Shown piece by piece: positions 1 to 9,173 of a stretch of 64,000 nt of DNA. The position numbers were made by a program, and so were the translations under genes. Under the pieces are notes generated by a model. That model searched no databases. It saw only the letters and a list, made by a program, of their open reading frames with translations, and was not told the origin of the DNA. This stretch comes from Streptomyces cynarae. Its GTDB lineage: Bacteria; Actinomycetota; Actinomycetes; Streptomycetales; Streptomycetaceae. Position 1 is the stretch's first letter; the number at the start of each line of letters is the position of its first letter. The DNA lies in the NCBI RefSeq assembly GCF_025642135.1, contig NZ_CP106793.1:6230001-6294000 (forward strand), given 5' to 3'.

Positions 1-2
1 CG

Positions 3-503
3 AGCCGGTTCATCGTCCGCAATCGGGTCATCGCCGCACTCACCCGCGGCACCGTCGTCGTCGAGGCCGCCCACCGCAGCGGCTCCCTGGTCACCGCGCG
101 TGCCGCCGGGCGGCTCGGCCGCTTCGTCATGGGCGTCCCCGGCCCCGTCACCAGCGGACTCTCGGCCGGAGTGCACGAACTGCTGCGCGGCGAAGCCCTA
201 CTCGTCACCGACGCAGCCGACGTCGTGGAACTGGTCGGTGACATGGGGGCACTGGCCCCGGACCGACGGGGCCCCGTCCTGCCCCGCGACCTGCTGGAAC
301 CCGCCGCCCGACGGATCCTGGCCGCCCTGCCCGCACGCGGCACCGCGTCCGCGGCCGAGATCGCCCGCGGCGCTCTGACGACCCAGGACGACGCGATCGG
401 GAGACTGTACGAACTCCGATCACTTGGATTCGTCGAACGACACGGCGATGGCTGGAAGTTGACACGCCAGGCCATCACAGCCGGTCGACAAGATCACCTC
501 TGA
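3..503 (+). CDS. dprA: DNA-processing protein DprA, C-terminal part (5' end outside window)
   Basis: The reading frame is open from the left edge and ends in TGA at 503. The first ~45 residues (GTVVVEAAHRSGSLVTARAA, then GRxVMGVPGPVTS) are the end of the Rossmann-like DprA/Smf fold, with the conserved E-A-x-x-x-S-G-S/T-L-x-T-A signature. The last ~60 residues form a winged helix of the type found at the C terminus of DprA. DprA loads RecA on incoming single-stranded DNA in transformable bacteria; in Streptomyces its role is unclear. It lies upstream of whiG, as in other streptomycetes. Only the C-terminal ~166 residues are visible. Confidence 0.9.
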   Translation, partial: SRFIVRNRVIAALTRGTVVVEAAHRSGSLVTARAAGRLGRFVMGVPGPVTSGLSAGVHELLRGEALLVTDAADVVELVGDMGALAPDRRGPVLPRDLLEPAARRILAALPARGTASAAEIARGALTTQDDAIGRLYELRSLGFVERHGDGWKLTRQAITAGRQDHL

Positions 504-781
504 TGCTGACCGAGCGTGTGTCGGCCGTCCGGGCGACCCCCGACAGCCTTGGCGTTTCCCGCAGTTGACCCTTTCCGGCGATCACAGGGGGCTACCACGG
601 CACCCGCGGCAACCGCCCCACACGGCCCGTTCGCGCACGGGTGATCCGTTGCCCTTCGCACACTGCGACACCACAGTCACGCTACGCTCACGAGGTTCCG
701 ACTCAGACAGGCCATCTCGACACCAGACCGACAGCCCACCCAGGCATCACCAGTTCACGGCAGAACGGCACAAGGCAACGA

Positions 782-1624
782 ATGCCCCAGCACACCTCCG
801 GGTCCGACCGGGCGGCGCATCCCCCAGCCGCCCGTGACGGCGGCAGCGTGCGCCCGCCCGCTCCCTCGACACTCGACGAGTTGTGGCGGTCGTACAAGGA
901 GACGGGGGACGAGCGGTTGCGGGAGCAGCTGATCCTGCACTACTCACCGCTGGTGAAGTACGTGGCCGGCCGGGTGAGCGTGGGCCTGCCGGCCAACGTG
1001 GACCAGGCCGACTTCGTGTCATCGGGGGTCTTCGGGCTGATCGACGCGATCGAGAAGTTCGACATCGACCGGGAGATCAAGTTCGAGACGTACGCGATCA
1101 CCCGGATCCGGGGCGCCATGATCGACGAACTGCGGGCGCTGGACTGGATCCCACGATCGGTACGGCAGAAGGCACGCAGCGTGGAGCGGGCGTACGCGAC
1201 CCTGGAGGCGCGCCTGAGGCGGACCCCGACCGAGGCGGAGGTGGCCGCGGAGATGGGCATCGGCGTGGAAGAGCTCCATGCCGTCTTCAGCCAGTTGTCA
1301 CTCGCGAACGTGGTGGCCCTGGAGGAACTGCTGCACGTGGGCGGTGAGGACGGCGACGGGCTGAGCTTCATGGACACGCTGGAGGACACCGCCGCCGACA
1401 ACCCGGTCGAGGTGGCCGAGGACCGGGAACTGCGGAGATTCCTGGCCCGAGCCATCAACACGCTGCCCGAGCGGGAGAAGACCGTGGTCACGCTCTACTA
1501 CTACGAGGGGCTCACCCTCGCCGAGATCGGCAACGTGCTCGGCGTGACCGAGAGCCGGGTGAGCCAGATCCACACGAAGTCGGTCCTGCAGCTGCGCGCC
1601 AAGCTGGCCGCCTTCGGCCGCTGA
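782..1624 (+). CDS. whiG: RNA polymerase sigma factor WhiG (sigma-28/FliA family)
   Basis: This 280-residue sigma factor switches on the start of sporulation in Streptomyces aerial hyphae; whiH and whiI are its known targets. Region 2 lies at about residues 35-110 ([20 protein letters not shown], then [12 protein letters not shown]), region 3 follows at ~110-180, and region 4 with its helix-turn-helix ([20 protein letters not shown]) is at ~220-275. The frame is open upstream to 641, but the ATG at 782 gives [12 protein letters not shown], which matches my memory of S. coelicolor WhiG in start and length. The ribosome binding site is weak. The dprA/rpsB neighbourhood supports orthology. Confidence 0.96.
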   Translation: MPQHTSGSDRAAHPPAARDGGSVRPPAPSTLDELWRSYKETGDERLREQLILHYSPLVKYVAGRVSVGLPANVDQADFVSSGVFGLIDAIEKFDIDREIKFETYAITRIRGAMIDELRALDWIPRSVRQKARSVERAYATLEARLRRTPTEAEVAAEMGIGVEELHAVFSQLSLANVVALEELLHVGGEDGDGLSFMDTLEDTAADNPVEVAEDRELRRFLARAINTLPEREKTVVTLYYYEGLTLAEIGNVLGVTESRVSQIHTKSVLQLRAKLAAFGR

Positions 1625-1689
1625 GGCGCGAACCCGTCAACGGCGCGTGTGACCCGAGTGACTGCCGTCGCCGACGGTCCGTCCGTACA

Positions 1690-2280
1690 GTGGGGGACGT
1701 GCCAAGGATTCGAGCGGCCTCCGTGGCCGAGCACCGGTCGATGCAGCGAGCCGCCCTGCTGGACGCGGCACGGTCCCTGCTGTCCGAGGGAGGCACGGAG
1801 GCACTGACCTTCCCGGCCCTCGCCGAGCGCACGGGCCTCGCCCGCTCCTCCGTCTACGAGTACTTCCGCTCCCGCGCGGCCGTCGTCGAGGAACTCTGCG
1901 CGGTCGACTTCCCCGTATGGGCCGCGGAGGTCGAGGCCGCGATGGCGTCGGCTGAAGGCCCCGAGGCCAAGATCGAAGCGTACGTACGACGGCAGCTCGC
2001 GCTCGTGGGGGACCGGCGGCACCGGGCCGTGGTGGCCATCTCGGCCAGCGAACTCGACGCCGGAGCCCGCGAGAGGATCAGGGCGGCGCACGGCGGGCTC
2101 GTCGCGATGATCGTCGAAGCCCTGCGCGACATGGGCCACCGCGAACCCCGACTGGCCGCGATGCTGCTCCAAGGTGTGGTCGACGCGGCGGTACGGCGGA
2201 TCGAACTGGGCGCGGCGGAGGATCCGGCGGCGATCACGGAGGTTGCGGTGGCGATGGCGCTGCGCGGCGTTCGGGGCTGA
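1690..2280 (+). CDS. TetR/AcrR family transcriptional regulator
   Basis: This 196-residue protein has an N-terminal TetR helix-turn-helix at about residues 22-66 ([20 protein letters not shown], then [20 protein letters not shown]), followed by an all-helical ligand/dimerisation domain. A GTG at 1690 is the first start; a second GTG at 1699 is equally possible. It lies 65 nt after whiG on the same strand and ends just before a long C-rich tract. The ligand and target genes cannot be inferred. It is a conserved neighbour of whiG in Streptomyces, so it probably belongs to the core genome. Confidence 0.88.
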   Translation: MGDVPRIRAASVAEHRSMQRAALLDAARSLLSEGGTEALTFPALAERTGLARSSVYEYFRSRAAVVEELCAVDFPVWAAEVEAAMASAEGPEAKIEAYVRRQLALVGDRRHRAVVAISASELDAGARERIRAAHGGLVAMIVEALRDMGHREPRLAAMLLQGVVDAAVRRIELGAAEDPAAITEVAVAMALRGVRG

Positions 2281-2317
2281 ATTTCACCTCTTGGGGCCCT
2301 CCCCCTCCCCTCCCCCT

Positions 2318-2333
2318 CCCCCCCCCCCCCCCC
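2318..2333. repeat. C16 homopolymer in a pyrimidine-rich tract
   Basis: An uninterrupted run of 16 cytosines follows the CCCCCT units of a C-rich stretch (2298-2356) between the convergent TetR and M23 genes. Its exact length is uncertain in any sequencing method. Confidence 0.9.
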
Positions 2334-2372
2334 GCCCACCCCCACCTCCCAAGCCCCCGCCCACAGCCCCGC

Positions 2373-3070
2373 CTACGGCACCGACACAGACACGGATTCC
2401 GGCACAGGCACCGATTCCGGCACAGGCACCCCCTCCACAGGCAGCAACCGAGACGGCCCCGCGCGCAGGAGCCACGGTGGCAGGAGCGACAGCGGGTCCA
2501 GGTACGTGTCCCCTCGGCGCAGGCCCCAGTGCAGGCAGGGGCCCGGGCAGTGGGCCGTCGACGGTTCCAGCACGCCCAGGACGTCGCCCGGGGCCACCTC
2601 GTCCCCTTCCCGTACCGACGCGCGCACCGGCTCGTACGTCGTGCGCAGGGGTGGGTCGCCGGTGCCCGTCAGGTCGACCGAGACCACGCCCCGTCCCGCC
2701 ACCCGGCCCGCGAACGTCACCCGGCCGGCGGCGACCGTCCGTACCGGATCGCCCGCGGCTGCCGCGAGGTCCACGCCGCGGTGGCCCGGGCCGTACGGAG
2801 TCGCCGGGGGTTCCCAGCCCCGTACCACCGTGGGGCGCACACCCACCGGCCACAGCCGGCCCACGGTCGGCACCGAACCGCCGGGGTCCGGCGCGGGCGC
2901 GCCCGGCGAGGGTCCCCGGGCCGCCGCAGGCACCGCTGTCGACGGTCCGCGGGCGGCGTCGGCACCGCCGCGGAAGGCCAGCCGCCCGCCCACGCCGCCG
3001 AGGCCGGGACCGCCGCCGTGACCAGTAGCAGTGCCGTCGGCCATGTCCGCACAGATCGTTTCGTTCGCAT
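2373..3070 (-). CDS. M23 family secreted metallopeptidase (signal peptide and catalytic domain in different frames)
   Basis: The catalytic part, readable from 3044 to 2373, holds [14 protein letters not shown] (the HxxxD zinc motif) and [20 protein letters not shown], the M23/LytM ending. Such enzymes cut peptidoglycan peptide bridges outside the cell. In that frame the first Met (3044) gives no signal peptide. In the neighbouring frame, an ATG at 3070 starts [20 protein letters not shown], a convincing Sec signal peptide ending near ASAAWA. Joining the two needs one extra base between about 2960 and 3030, so a frame error is likely. The C terminus has an 18-nt tandem repeat (VPVPES units, ~2379-2430). 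The gene diverges from rpsB, as in other Streptomyces. Confidence 0.8.
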
Positions 3071-3111
3071 GGGAGTACCGTGCCGGACGACGGGCCGGGC
3101 CTGCCGGAACC

Positions 3112-3138
3112 TGTGGACAACTGCCCGGTTGTGGACAG
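3112..3138. promoter_or_regulatory. Two DnaA-box-like sites
   Basis: TGTGGACAA (3112-3120) is the exact reverse complement of the Streptomyces DnaA box TTGTCCACA. TGTGGACAG (3130-3138) fits the relaxed consensus. Both lie in the divergent promoter region between the M23 gene and rpsB. Function is inferred only. Confidence 0.35.
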
Positions 3139-3317
3139 CGGCGTCACCCGCTGCCCCGGCGGTCCCGTACACTTCTTGTGGCGATCCGGGTCACCGGGTC
3201 GACTTCGCACGCCCCGACAACGGGCCCTCAGGGGCCGGTGTCAGCGCCTCCTCGGTCCTTCGCGGCACGGCGCACGCGGGCGTCAGGGACAACCGAGAAA
3301 ACACAAGGAGAACGGCC

Positions 3318-4196
3318 ATGGCCGTCGTCACGATGCGGGAGCTGCTGGAGAGCGGCGTCCACTTCGGTCACCAGACCCGTCGCTGGAACCCGAAGATGAA
3401 GCGCTTCATCTTCACCGAGCGCAACGGCATCTACATCATCGACCTGCTCCAGTCGCTGTCGTACATCGACCGCGCCTACGAGTTCGTCAAGGAGACCGTC
3501 GCCCACGGCGGCACGGTCATGTTCGTCGGCACGAAGAAGCAGGCGCAGGAGGCCATCGCCGAGCAGGCCACCCGCGTCGGCATGCCGTACGTCAACCAGC
3601 GCTGGCTGGGTGGCATGCTCACCAACTTCTCGACCGTCTACAAGCGTCTGCAGCGCCTGAAGGAGCTGGAGCAGATCGACTTCGAGGACGTCGCGTCCTC
3701 CGGTCTGACCAAGAAGGAGCTCCTCGTCCTCTCCCGCGAGAAGGCCAAGCTGGAGAAGACCCTCGGCGGTATCCGCGAGATGCAGAAGGTGCCGAGCGCC
3801 GTCTGGATCGTGGACACCAAGAAGGAGCACATCGCGGTCGGTGAGGCCCGGAAGCTCAACATCCCGGTCGTCGCCATCCTCGACACCAACTGCGACCCCG
3901 ACGAGGTCGACTACAAGATCCCGGGCAACGACGACGCGATCCGCTCCGTCACCCTGCTCACCCGTGTGATCGCCGACGCGGTCGCCGAGGGCCTCATCGC
4001 CCGTTCCGGCGTGGCCGCCGAGGGCAAGGGCGAGAAGGCCGCCGGCGAGCCGCTCGCCGAGTGGGAGCGTGACCTGCTCGAGGGCGAGAAGAAGGCCGAG
4101 GAGGCCCCCGCCGCCGAGGCCGAGAAGCCGGCCGAGGCTCCGGCTGCCGAGGCTCCGGCCGCCGAGGCTCCGGCTGCCGAGGGCGAGCAGGCCTGA
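3318..4196 (+). CDS. rpsB: 30S ribosomal protein S2
   Basis: S2 is an essential small-subunit protein that binds late and helps recruit S1 and mRNA. The protein has 292 residues and opens [20 protein letters not shown], the classic S2 start; [12 protein letters not shown] and IDLLQSL are also present. The ATG at 3318 follows AAGGAGAACGGCC, a strong ribosome binding site, although the frame stays open far upstream. The C-terminal ~45 residues are a low-complexity extension of Glu/Ala/Pro repeats ([17 protein letters not shown]), usual for streptomycete S2. The next gene is tsf, the widely conserved rpsB-tsf pair. Confidence 0.98.
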   Translation: MAVVTMRELLESGVHFGHQTRRWNPKMKRFIFTERNGIYIIDLLQSLSYIDRAYEFVKETVAHGGTVMFVGTKKQAQEAIAEQATRVGMPYVNQRWLGGMLTNFSTVYKRLQRLKELEQIDFEDVASSGLTKKELLVLSREKAKLEKTLGGIREMQKVPSAVWIVDTKKEHIAVGEARKLNIPVVAILDTNCDPDEVDYKIPGNDDAIRSVTLLTRVIADAVAEGLIARSGVAAEGKGEKAAGEPLAEWERDLLEGEKKAEEAPAAEAEKPAEAPAAEAPAAEAPAAEGEQA

Positions 4197-4320
4197 ACTT
4201 CAGGGCCGTTCGGCTGATGTGAGGGCGGGCGGCGCCGTGTGCGCCACCCGCCGTTCATCCGCAAGCCCTTGGATCTGCTTCAGGCCGACGGATCCGCATC
4301 GGCGGATCTTCACCGGCAGC

Positions 4321-4343
4321 AGATCTACGTAGCCCGTAGATCT
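4321..4343 (+). promoter_or_regulatory. Hairpin in the rpsB-tsf intergenic region
   Basis: AGATCTACG and CGTAGATCT form a perfect 9-bp stem around a 5-nt loop, midway between the rpsB stop and the tsf start. There is no T-tract. It may be a partial terminator/attenuator or an RNA processing site that tunes the S2:EF-Ts ratio; that role is inferred. Confidence 0.45.
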
Positions 4344-4417
4344 TCGGTGGCCGCCCGCCCCCGGGTCGGCGGCTGCCGCTTCGAGACTTCGAACTCCGAG
4401 AAGAGATTCACAGAATC

Positions 4418-5254
4418 ATGGCGAACTACACCGCCGCCGACGTCAAGAAGCTCCGTGAGCTCACCGGCGCCGGCATGATGGACTGCAAGAAGGCGCTGGA
4501 CGAGGCCGAGGGCAACGTCGACAAGGCCGTCGAGGCGCTCCGCATCAAGGGCCAGAAGGGCGTCGCCAAGCGCGAGGGCCGCTCCGCCGAGAACGGCGCC
4601 GTGGTCTCCATCATCGCCGACGACAACTCCTCCGGTGTCCTCGTCGAGCTGAAGTGCGAGACCGACTTCGTCGCCAAGGGCGAGAAGTTCCAGGCCGTCG
4701 CCCAGGCGATCGCCGAGCACGTCGCCAAGACCTCCCCGGCCGACCTCGAGGCCCTGCTCGCCTCCGAGATCGAGCCCGGCAAGACCGTGCAGGCGTTCGT
4801 CGACGAGGCCAACGCCAACCTCGGCGAGAAGATCGTCCTCGACCGTTTCGCGCAGTTCGCCGACGGCTACGTGTTGGCGTACATGCACCGCACGATGCCC
4901 GACCTGCCGTTCCAGATCGGTGTGCTCGTCGAGCTCGACAAGCCGAACGCCGAGGTCGCCAAGGGCGTCGCCCAGCACATCGCCGCCTTCGCGCCGAAGT
5001 ACCTCTCCAAGGAGGACGTCCCGGCCGAGGTCGTGGAGTCCGAGCGCCGCATCGCCGAGGAGACCACCCGCGCCGAGGGCAAGCCCGAGGCCGCCCTGCC
5101 GAAGATCGTCGAGGGTCGCCTCAACGGCTTCTTCAAGGACGCCACGCTGCTCGGCCAGCCCTACGCGCTGGACAACAAGAAGTCCGTCCAGAAGGTCCTG
5201 GAAGAGGCCGGTGTCACCCTGAAGCGCTTCACGCGCATCAAGGTCGGCATCTGA
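4418..5254 (+). CDS. tsf: Translation elongation factor Ts
   Basis: EF-Ts is the guanine-nucleotide exchange factor that recycles EF-Tu-GDP to EF-Tu-GTP. The 278-residue protein starts [20 protein letters not shown], the UBA-like N-terminal domain with the signature [14 protein letters not shown]. The two core-domain signatures follow ([15 protein letters not shown], then [15 protein letters not shown] and [19 protein letters not shown]). The start follows GAGAAGAGATTCACAGAATC. It pairs with rpsB and is followed by pyrH and frr, the usual actinobacterial order. Confidence 0.98.
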   Translation: MANYTAADVKKLRELTGAGMMDCKKALDEAEGNVDKAVEALRIKGQKGVAKREGRSAENGAVVSIIADDNSSGVLVELKCETDFVAKGEKFQAVAQAIAEHVAKTSPADLEALLASEIEPGKTVQAFVDEANANLGEKIVLDRFAQFADGYVLAYMHRTMPDLPFQIGVLVELDKPNAEVAKGVAQHIAAFAPKYLSKEDVPAEVVESERRIAEETTRAEGKPEAALPKIVEGRLNGFFKDATLLGQPYALDNKKSVQKVLEEAGVTLKRFTRIKVGI

Positions 5255-5361
5255 GTCCGGACCGCGATCGACGCGCGACCCCGGTAGGGTCGAAAGCAGT
5301 CGTCTGCGCACTCGCGTAGGCCGACCCGCACACGCGTGTGGCGGACGACAGCAGATCTGAC

Positions 5362-5419
5362 GAGGAGGCCATTGCCGCGCATGGGATGCGAAACACGCCC
5401 CACCGGCAATGGCCTTCTT
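5362..5419 (+). promoter_or_regulatory. Long nested hairpin in the pyrH leader
   Basis: AGGCCATTGCCG (5366-5377) pairs perfectly with CGGCAATGGCCT (5404-5415), and outer G-U/A-U pairs extend the stem to about 16 bp. A second small hairpin (CGCAT-GGG-ATGCG, 5378-5390) sits inside its loop. The structure ends 26 nt before the pyrH ATG, just ahead of the ribosome binding site. It could terminate tsf transcription or attenuate pyrH. Confidence 0.7.
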
Positions 5420-5445
5420 CGTATGTGCACCACGAGGAGATCTCC

Positions 5446-6204
5446 ATGACCACCAAGGCCGAGAAGAGCGACGACGGCAAAGTTCGCGGCCGGTTCCTGC
5501 TGAAGCTGTCCGGAGAGGCGTTCTCCGGCGGCACCGGACTGGGCGTCGACCCGGACGTGGTGCACGCCATCGCCCGGGAGATCGCCGCCGTGGTGCGCGA
5601 CGGATCCCAGATCGCCGTCGTCATCGGCGGCGGCAACTTCTTCCGCGGCGCGGAACTCCAGCAGCGAGGCATGGACCGGGCCCGCTCCGACTACATGGGC
5701 ATGCTGGGCACGGTCATGAACTGCCTCGCCCTCCAGGACTTCCTGGAGAAGGAGGGCATCGACTCGCGCGTGCAGACCGCCATCACCATGGGCCAGGTCG
5801 CCGAGCCCTACATCCCGCTGCGCGCCGTGCGTCACCTGGAGAAGGGCCGCGTGGTCATCTTCGGTGCCGGTATGGGCATGCCGTACTTCTCCACCGACAC
5901 GACCGCCGCCCAGCGCGCCCTCGAGATCGACGCCGAGGCGCTGCTGATGGGTAAGAACGGTGTGGACGGCGTCTACGACTCCGACCCCAAGACCAACCCC
6001 GAGGCCGTCAAGTTCGACTCGCTCAGCTACGGCGAGGTCATCACCCGCGACCTGAAGGTCGCCGACATGACCGCGATCACGCTGTGCCGGGACAACAAGC
6101 TGCCCATCCTCGTCTTCGAGTTGCTGGCGGAGGGCAATATCGCCCGGGCCGTCAAGGGTGAGAAGATCGGCACACTCGTGGGTGACCAAGGCGGCCGGGA
6201 GTGA
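5446..6204 (+). CDS. pyrH: UMP kinase
   Basis: PyrH phosphorylates UMP to UDP with ATP, the entry to UTP, CTP and dTTP pools. It belongs to the amino-acid-kinase fold and is regulated by GTP and UTP. The 252-residue protein shows [10 protein letters not shown] near the N terminus (phosphate loop), [11 protein letters not shown], and [17 protein letters not shown] [14 protein letters not shown], and [13 protein letters not shown] chose the ATG at 5446 because it follows CGAGGAGATCTCC; the frame is open upstream to 5338 but that part overlaps the leader hairpin. frr lies 168 nt downstream. Confidence 0.97.
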   Translation: MTTKAEKSDDGKVRGRFLLKLSGEAFSGGTGLGVDPDVVHAIAREIAAVVRDGSQIAVVIGGGNFFRGAELQQRGMDRARSDYMGMLGTVMNCLALQDFLEKEGIDSRVQTAITMGQVAEPYIPLRAVRHLEKGRVVIFGAGMGMPYFSTDTTAAQRALEIDAEALLMGKNGVDGVYDSDPKTNPEAVKFDSLSYGEVITRDLKVADMTAITLCRDNKLPILVFELLAEGNIARAVKGEKIGTLVGDQGGRE

Positions 6205-6372
6205 CCGGAGGCAGACCCGTCGGGGGTGAACCCCGTCCGGGCGAGGGACCCTGACCGGGGGATGGACAATGTCCTGCCGGTCGGGAACCGTGCAGGAAGA
6301 AGACGCGACGCAGCCGGCCGCAGACCGATGAGGACCGTTGCCGGGCCTACTCAAGACACGCAGGAGCAAGTG

Positions 6373-6930
6373 GTGATCGAAGAGACCCTCCTCGAGGCCG
6401 AGGAGAAGATGGAGAAGGCCGTCGTGGTCGCCAAGGAGGACTTCGCCGCGATCCGCACCGGTCGTGCGCACCCGGCGATGTTCAACAAGATCGTGGCCGA
6501 CTACTACGGCGCACCGACGCCGATCAACCAGCTGGCCTCGTTCTCGGTGCCGGAACCGCGTATGGCCGTGGTGACGCCGTTCGACAAGAGCGCGCTGCGC
6601 AACATCGAGCAGGCGATCCGCGACTCCGACCTGGGCGTCAACCCGAGCAATGACGGCAACATCATCCGTGTGGTGTTCCCCGAGCTCACCGAGGAGCGGC
6701 GCCGCGAGTACATCAAGGTCGCCAAGGGCAAGGGCGAGGACGCCAAGGTCTCGATCCGCTCCGTGCGCCGCAAGGCGAAGGACGCCATCGACAAGCTCGT
6801 CAAGGACGGCGAGGTCGGCGAGGACGAGGGCCGCCGTGCGGAGAAGGAGCTCGACGACACCACCGCGAAGTACGTCGCGCAGGTGGACGAGCTGCTCAAG
6901 CACAAGGAAGCGGAGCTCCTCGAGGTCTGA
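6373..6930 (+). CDS. frr: Ribosome recycling factor
   Basis: RRF splits post-termination ribosomes together with EF-G. The 185-residue protein begins [17 protein letters not shown] and contains [28 protein letters not shown] and the three-helix-bundle end with RREYIKVAK. The start is a GTG at 6373 (a GTG at 6370 is also in frame), preceded by CAGGAG about 8 nt upstream; this gives the family length. The stop codon overlaps the ATG of cdsA (ATGA at 6927-6930 region), suggesting translational coupling. Confidence 0.97.
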   Translation: MIEETLLEAEEKMEKAVVVAKEDFAAIRTGRAHPAMFNKIVADYYGAPTPINQLASFSVPEPRMAVVTPFDKSALRNIEQAIRDSDLGVNPSNDGNIIRVVFPELTEERRREYIKVAKGKGEDAKVSIRSVRRKAKDAIDKLVKDGEVGEDEGRRAEKELDDTTAKYVAQVDELLKHKEAELLEV

Positions 6931-8057
6931 TGAACGACTCTTCCTGGGGGGCGCCGCCACAGGCCGGGTACTGGGGGCCCACCGAGCAGGGGCCTGGCCA
7001 GGGCGTCGGCCCGGCGGGTCCCGCGTACGATGCGCATGACGCCCAGCAGACTCGCCCCATGCCCATCGTGCCCGAGGTACCCGCGCCCGGCGGAGACCAG
7101 GATGACGACCGGGGGGTCGCCGCCCGTCGACGCGGCCCCTTGTTCCGCGACGAGACGCCGCAGGTGCCGTCCCCGTGGGTGGCGCCGCAGAATACGGAGC
7201 CCATGCCCGACGCCCCGCAGCCGGCACCCGCACCTCAGAAGAAGAGTGCGGGCCGTGACCTGGGTGCGGCCATAGGGGTCGGCGTCGGGCTCGGCGTCGT
7301 GATCGTCGCCTCGTTGTTCATCGTCAAGGCCGTGTTCGTCGGTGTCGTAGCGGTGGCCGTCGTGGTGGGCCTGTGGGAGCTGACGAAGCGGCTGGAGGAA
7401 CGCAAGGGCATCAAGGCGCCGCTGGTGCCGCTCGCGGTCGGCGGCGCGGCGATGGTCGTCGCCGGGTATGTGCGGGGCGCCGAGGGAGCCTGGGTGGCGA
7501 TGGCGCTGACCGCGCTCGCGGCCCTGGTGTGGCGCATGACGGAACCGCCGGACGGCTACCTCCGGGACGTCACGGCAGGCGTCTTCGCAGCCTTCTACGT
7601 GCCGTTCCTGGCCACGTTCGTCGCCATGATGCTCACGGCCCACGACGGCCCGCAGCGCGTGCTGACCTTCCTGCTCCTGACGGTCGTCAGCGACACGGGT
7701 GCGTACGCCGTCGGCTGGCGCTTCGGCCGGCACAAGCTGGCCCCGCGCATCAGTCCCGGCAAGACCCGCGAGGGTCTCGTGGGGGCGGTCACCTTCGCGA
7801 TGGGGGCGGGCGCCCTGTGCATGCAGTTCCTGATCGACGGCGGCTCCTGGTGGCAGGGGTTGCTGCTGGGGCTCGCGGTCGCGGCCAGCGCCACCCTCGG
7901 CGACCTCGGCGAGTCCATGATCAAACGAGACCTGGGCATCAAGGACATGGGCACGCTGCTGCCGGGTCACGGGGGCATCATGGACCGCCTCGACTCCTTG
8001 CTGCCGACGGCACCGGTGGTGTGGCTGCTGATGGTGATCTTCGTCGGGTCGGCCTGA
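6930..8057 (+). CDS. cdsA: Phosphatidate cytidylyltransferase
   Basis: CdsA makes CDP-diacylglycerol from phosphatidic acid and CTP, the branch point to cardiolipin, phosphatidylethanolamine and PI lipids in the cell membrane. The 375-residue protein has a ~105-residue Pro/Gln-rich cytoplasmic N terminus typical of Streptomyces. About seven to eight membrane segments follow from residue ~110. The C-terminal family signature is present: SMIKRDLGIKDMGTLLPGHG followed by GIMDRLDSLL. It overlaps frr by one to four bases and is followed by a strong terminator. Confidence 0.95.
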   Translation: MNDSSWGAPPQAGYWGPTEQGPGQGVGPAGPAYDAHDAQQTRPMPIVPEVPAPGGDQDDDRGVAARRRGPLFRDETPQVPSPWVAPQNTEPMPDAPQPAPAPQKKSAGRDLGAAIGVGVGLGVVIVASLFIVKAVFVGVVAVAVVVGLWELTKRLEERKGIKAPLVPLAVGGAAMVVAGYVRGAEGAWVAMALTALAALVWRMTEPPDGYLRDVTAGVFAAFYVPFLATFVAMMLTAHDGPQRVLTFLLLTVVSDTGAYAVGWRFGRHKLAPRISPGKTREGLVGAVTFAMGAGALCMQFLIDGGSWWQGLLLGLAVAASATLGDLGESMIKRDLGIKDMGTLLPGHGGIMDRLDSLLPTAPVVWLLMVIFVGSA

Positions 8058-8070
8058 CCTGCGCTGTCCG

Positions 8071-8112
8071 GACAGAGGGGCTCGTCGTCCACGGACGGCG
8101 GGCCCCTCTGTC
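8071..8112 (+). terminator. Intrinsic-type terminator after cdsA
   Basis: GACAGAGGGGC pairs with GCCCCTCTGTC (11 bp) about 14 nt after the cdsA stop. As usual in Streptomyces, there is no clear T-tract. Confidence 0.75.
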
Positions 8113-8221
8113 GCGTCGACACCCGGCAGATGGGCCCACCTGTGAAGGTCTGCCGATGAAGGGTCGGGTTTCCTGACCAGCCCTTGCGGGCGCCGGTCGC
8201 CCTGACATAACTACATGCGTC

Positions 8222-8899
8222 ATGAACCTTTTCGGCCGCAGCTCTCCACTCCGACGCGCGGCGGCTCCCGCCGCGCCCGTGGCCCCCGGTGCCCCGCTGA
8301 GCCCCGCCGCTCCGGCGCATACGGGTGCCGGCGTTCTGCCCGATCCCGCCCTGCAGGCCCTCACCGGCGAGTGGATGATCGACCCCGCGCACAGCAGGAT
8401 CGGGTTCTCCGTGCGGCACGCCATGGTGACGACGGTGCGCGGCGCCTTCACGCAGTACGACAGCCGCCTCTACTTCGACGGCCGCGACCCGGCCCGCTCC
8501 CGTGCCGACATCGCTCTGTTCACCGCCAGCGTCGACACCGGTGTCGAGCAACGCGACGCGCACCTGGTCGGTCGCGACTTCCTGGACTCCGCGACCTACC
8601 CGCGGATGATCTTCACCAGTACCGCTGTGCACCTCGTGGGCAGGGACGTCTACCGCATGACCGGTGACCTCACCATCAAGGACACCACCCGCCCCGTCGA
8701 CCTGGAGCTCACCTACATCGGCCATGTGACGGACCCGTTCGGTTACGAGCGCGTCGGCTTCGACGGCACCACCACGATCGACCGTTCCGACTGGGGCCTG
8801 ACCTACAACGCCAGGCTCGCCGAGGGCGGCGCCATGGTGAGCGAGAAGGTCCGCCTCCAGTTCGACATCGCGGCCATCCGCGCCACCGCCACTACCTGA
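8222..8899 (+). CDS. YceI family protein
   Basis: The protein has 225 residues. The first ~45 are an Ala/Pro linker, and residues ~48-222 form a YceI domain: WMIDPAHSRIGFSVRHAMVT, then GRDFLDSATYPRMIFTST and DLTIKDTTRPVDLEL. YceI proteins form lipocalin-like barrels that bind isoprenoid or polyprenyl chains; their biological role is not settled. No signal peptide is visible, so this one is probably cytoplasmic. The ATG at 8222 is the first start after the cdsA terminator. It is the last gene before the island boundary at ~8979. Confidence 0.9.
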   Translation: MNLFGRSSPLRRAAAPAAPVAPGAPLSPAAPAHTGAGVLPDPALQALTGEWMIDPAHSRIGFSVRHAMVTTVRGAFTQYDSRLYFDGRDPARSRADIALFTASVDTGVEQRDAHLVGRDFLDSATYPRMIFTSTAVHLVGRDVYRMTGDLTIKDTTRPVDLELTYIGHVTDPFGYERVGFDGTTTIDRSDWGLTYNARLAEGGAMVSEKVRLQFDIAAIRATATT

Positions 8900-8978
8900 C
8901 GGAGCACACGGGCCGCGCCGGCAGGAGACCGAACCGGCCGTCACGGCCTCGTGAATCTTCGGTCGCGGGCCGCACCAG

Positions 8979-9022
8979 TGGATCTGAGACACCGGGAGAA
9001 CCATGCCCAAGCCCGGAGAACT
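8979..9022 (+). repeat. Left att-like repeat: diverged copy of the rlmN start region
   Basis: This 44-nt stretch matches 16461-16504 at 38 of 44 positions without gaps and includes an ATG and the codons for MPKPGEL, the first seven residues of RlmN. The last 14 bases (AAGCCCGGAGAACT) are identical. Homology stops abruptly on both sides of the ~7.4-kb interval. Confidence 0.85.
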
Positions 9023-9074
9023 GGCAGTGACCATATGCGAACAGGCCCGCCACCTGCGCGTTTCGCACCGGTAG
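9003..9074 (+). pseudogene. Remnant of the rlmN 5' end
   Basis: The ATG at 9003 opens MPKPGELAVTICEQARHLRV and stops at TAG 9072-9074 after 23 codons. Only the first seven residues are RlmN-like. It is best read as the original rlmN start, cut off when the island entered, while the complete gene continues at 16485. Confidence 0.7.
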
Positions 9075-9173
9075 GGGGCCTGGTGTAGGGCGCTGGGCCG
9101 TCTGCGGGCCGTCGACCGAGCCGGTTCGTCGAATGCCGGTGCCCGATGACGGTTCATCAGCCAGGATGTTCCC

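Noticed and set aside
2284..3210. 308-codon minus-strand frame across the M23 gene
   Set aside because: It has Gly/Arg-rich nonsense composition and poly-Gly from the C16 run; the M23 domain is in a different frame.
5161..7233. 690-codon minus-strand frame antisense to tsf, pyrH and frr
   Set aside because: It is antisense to three well-supported genes and shows only Leu/Asp/Val-rich mirror composition.
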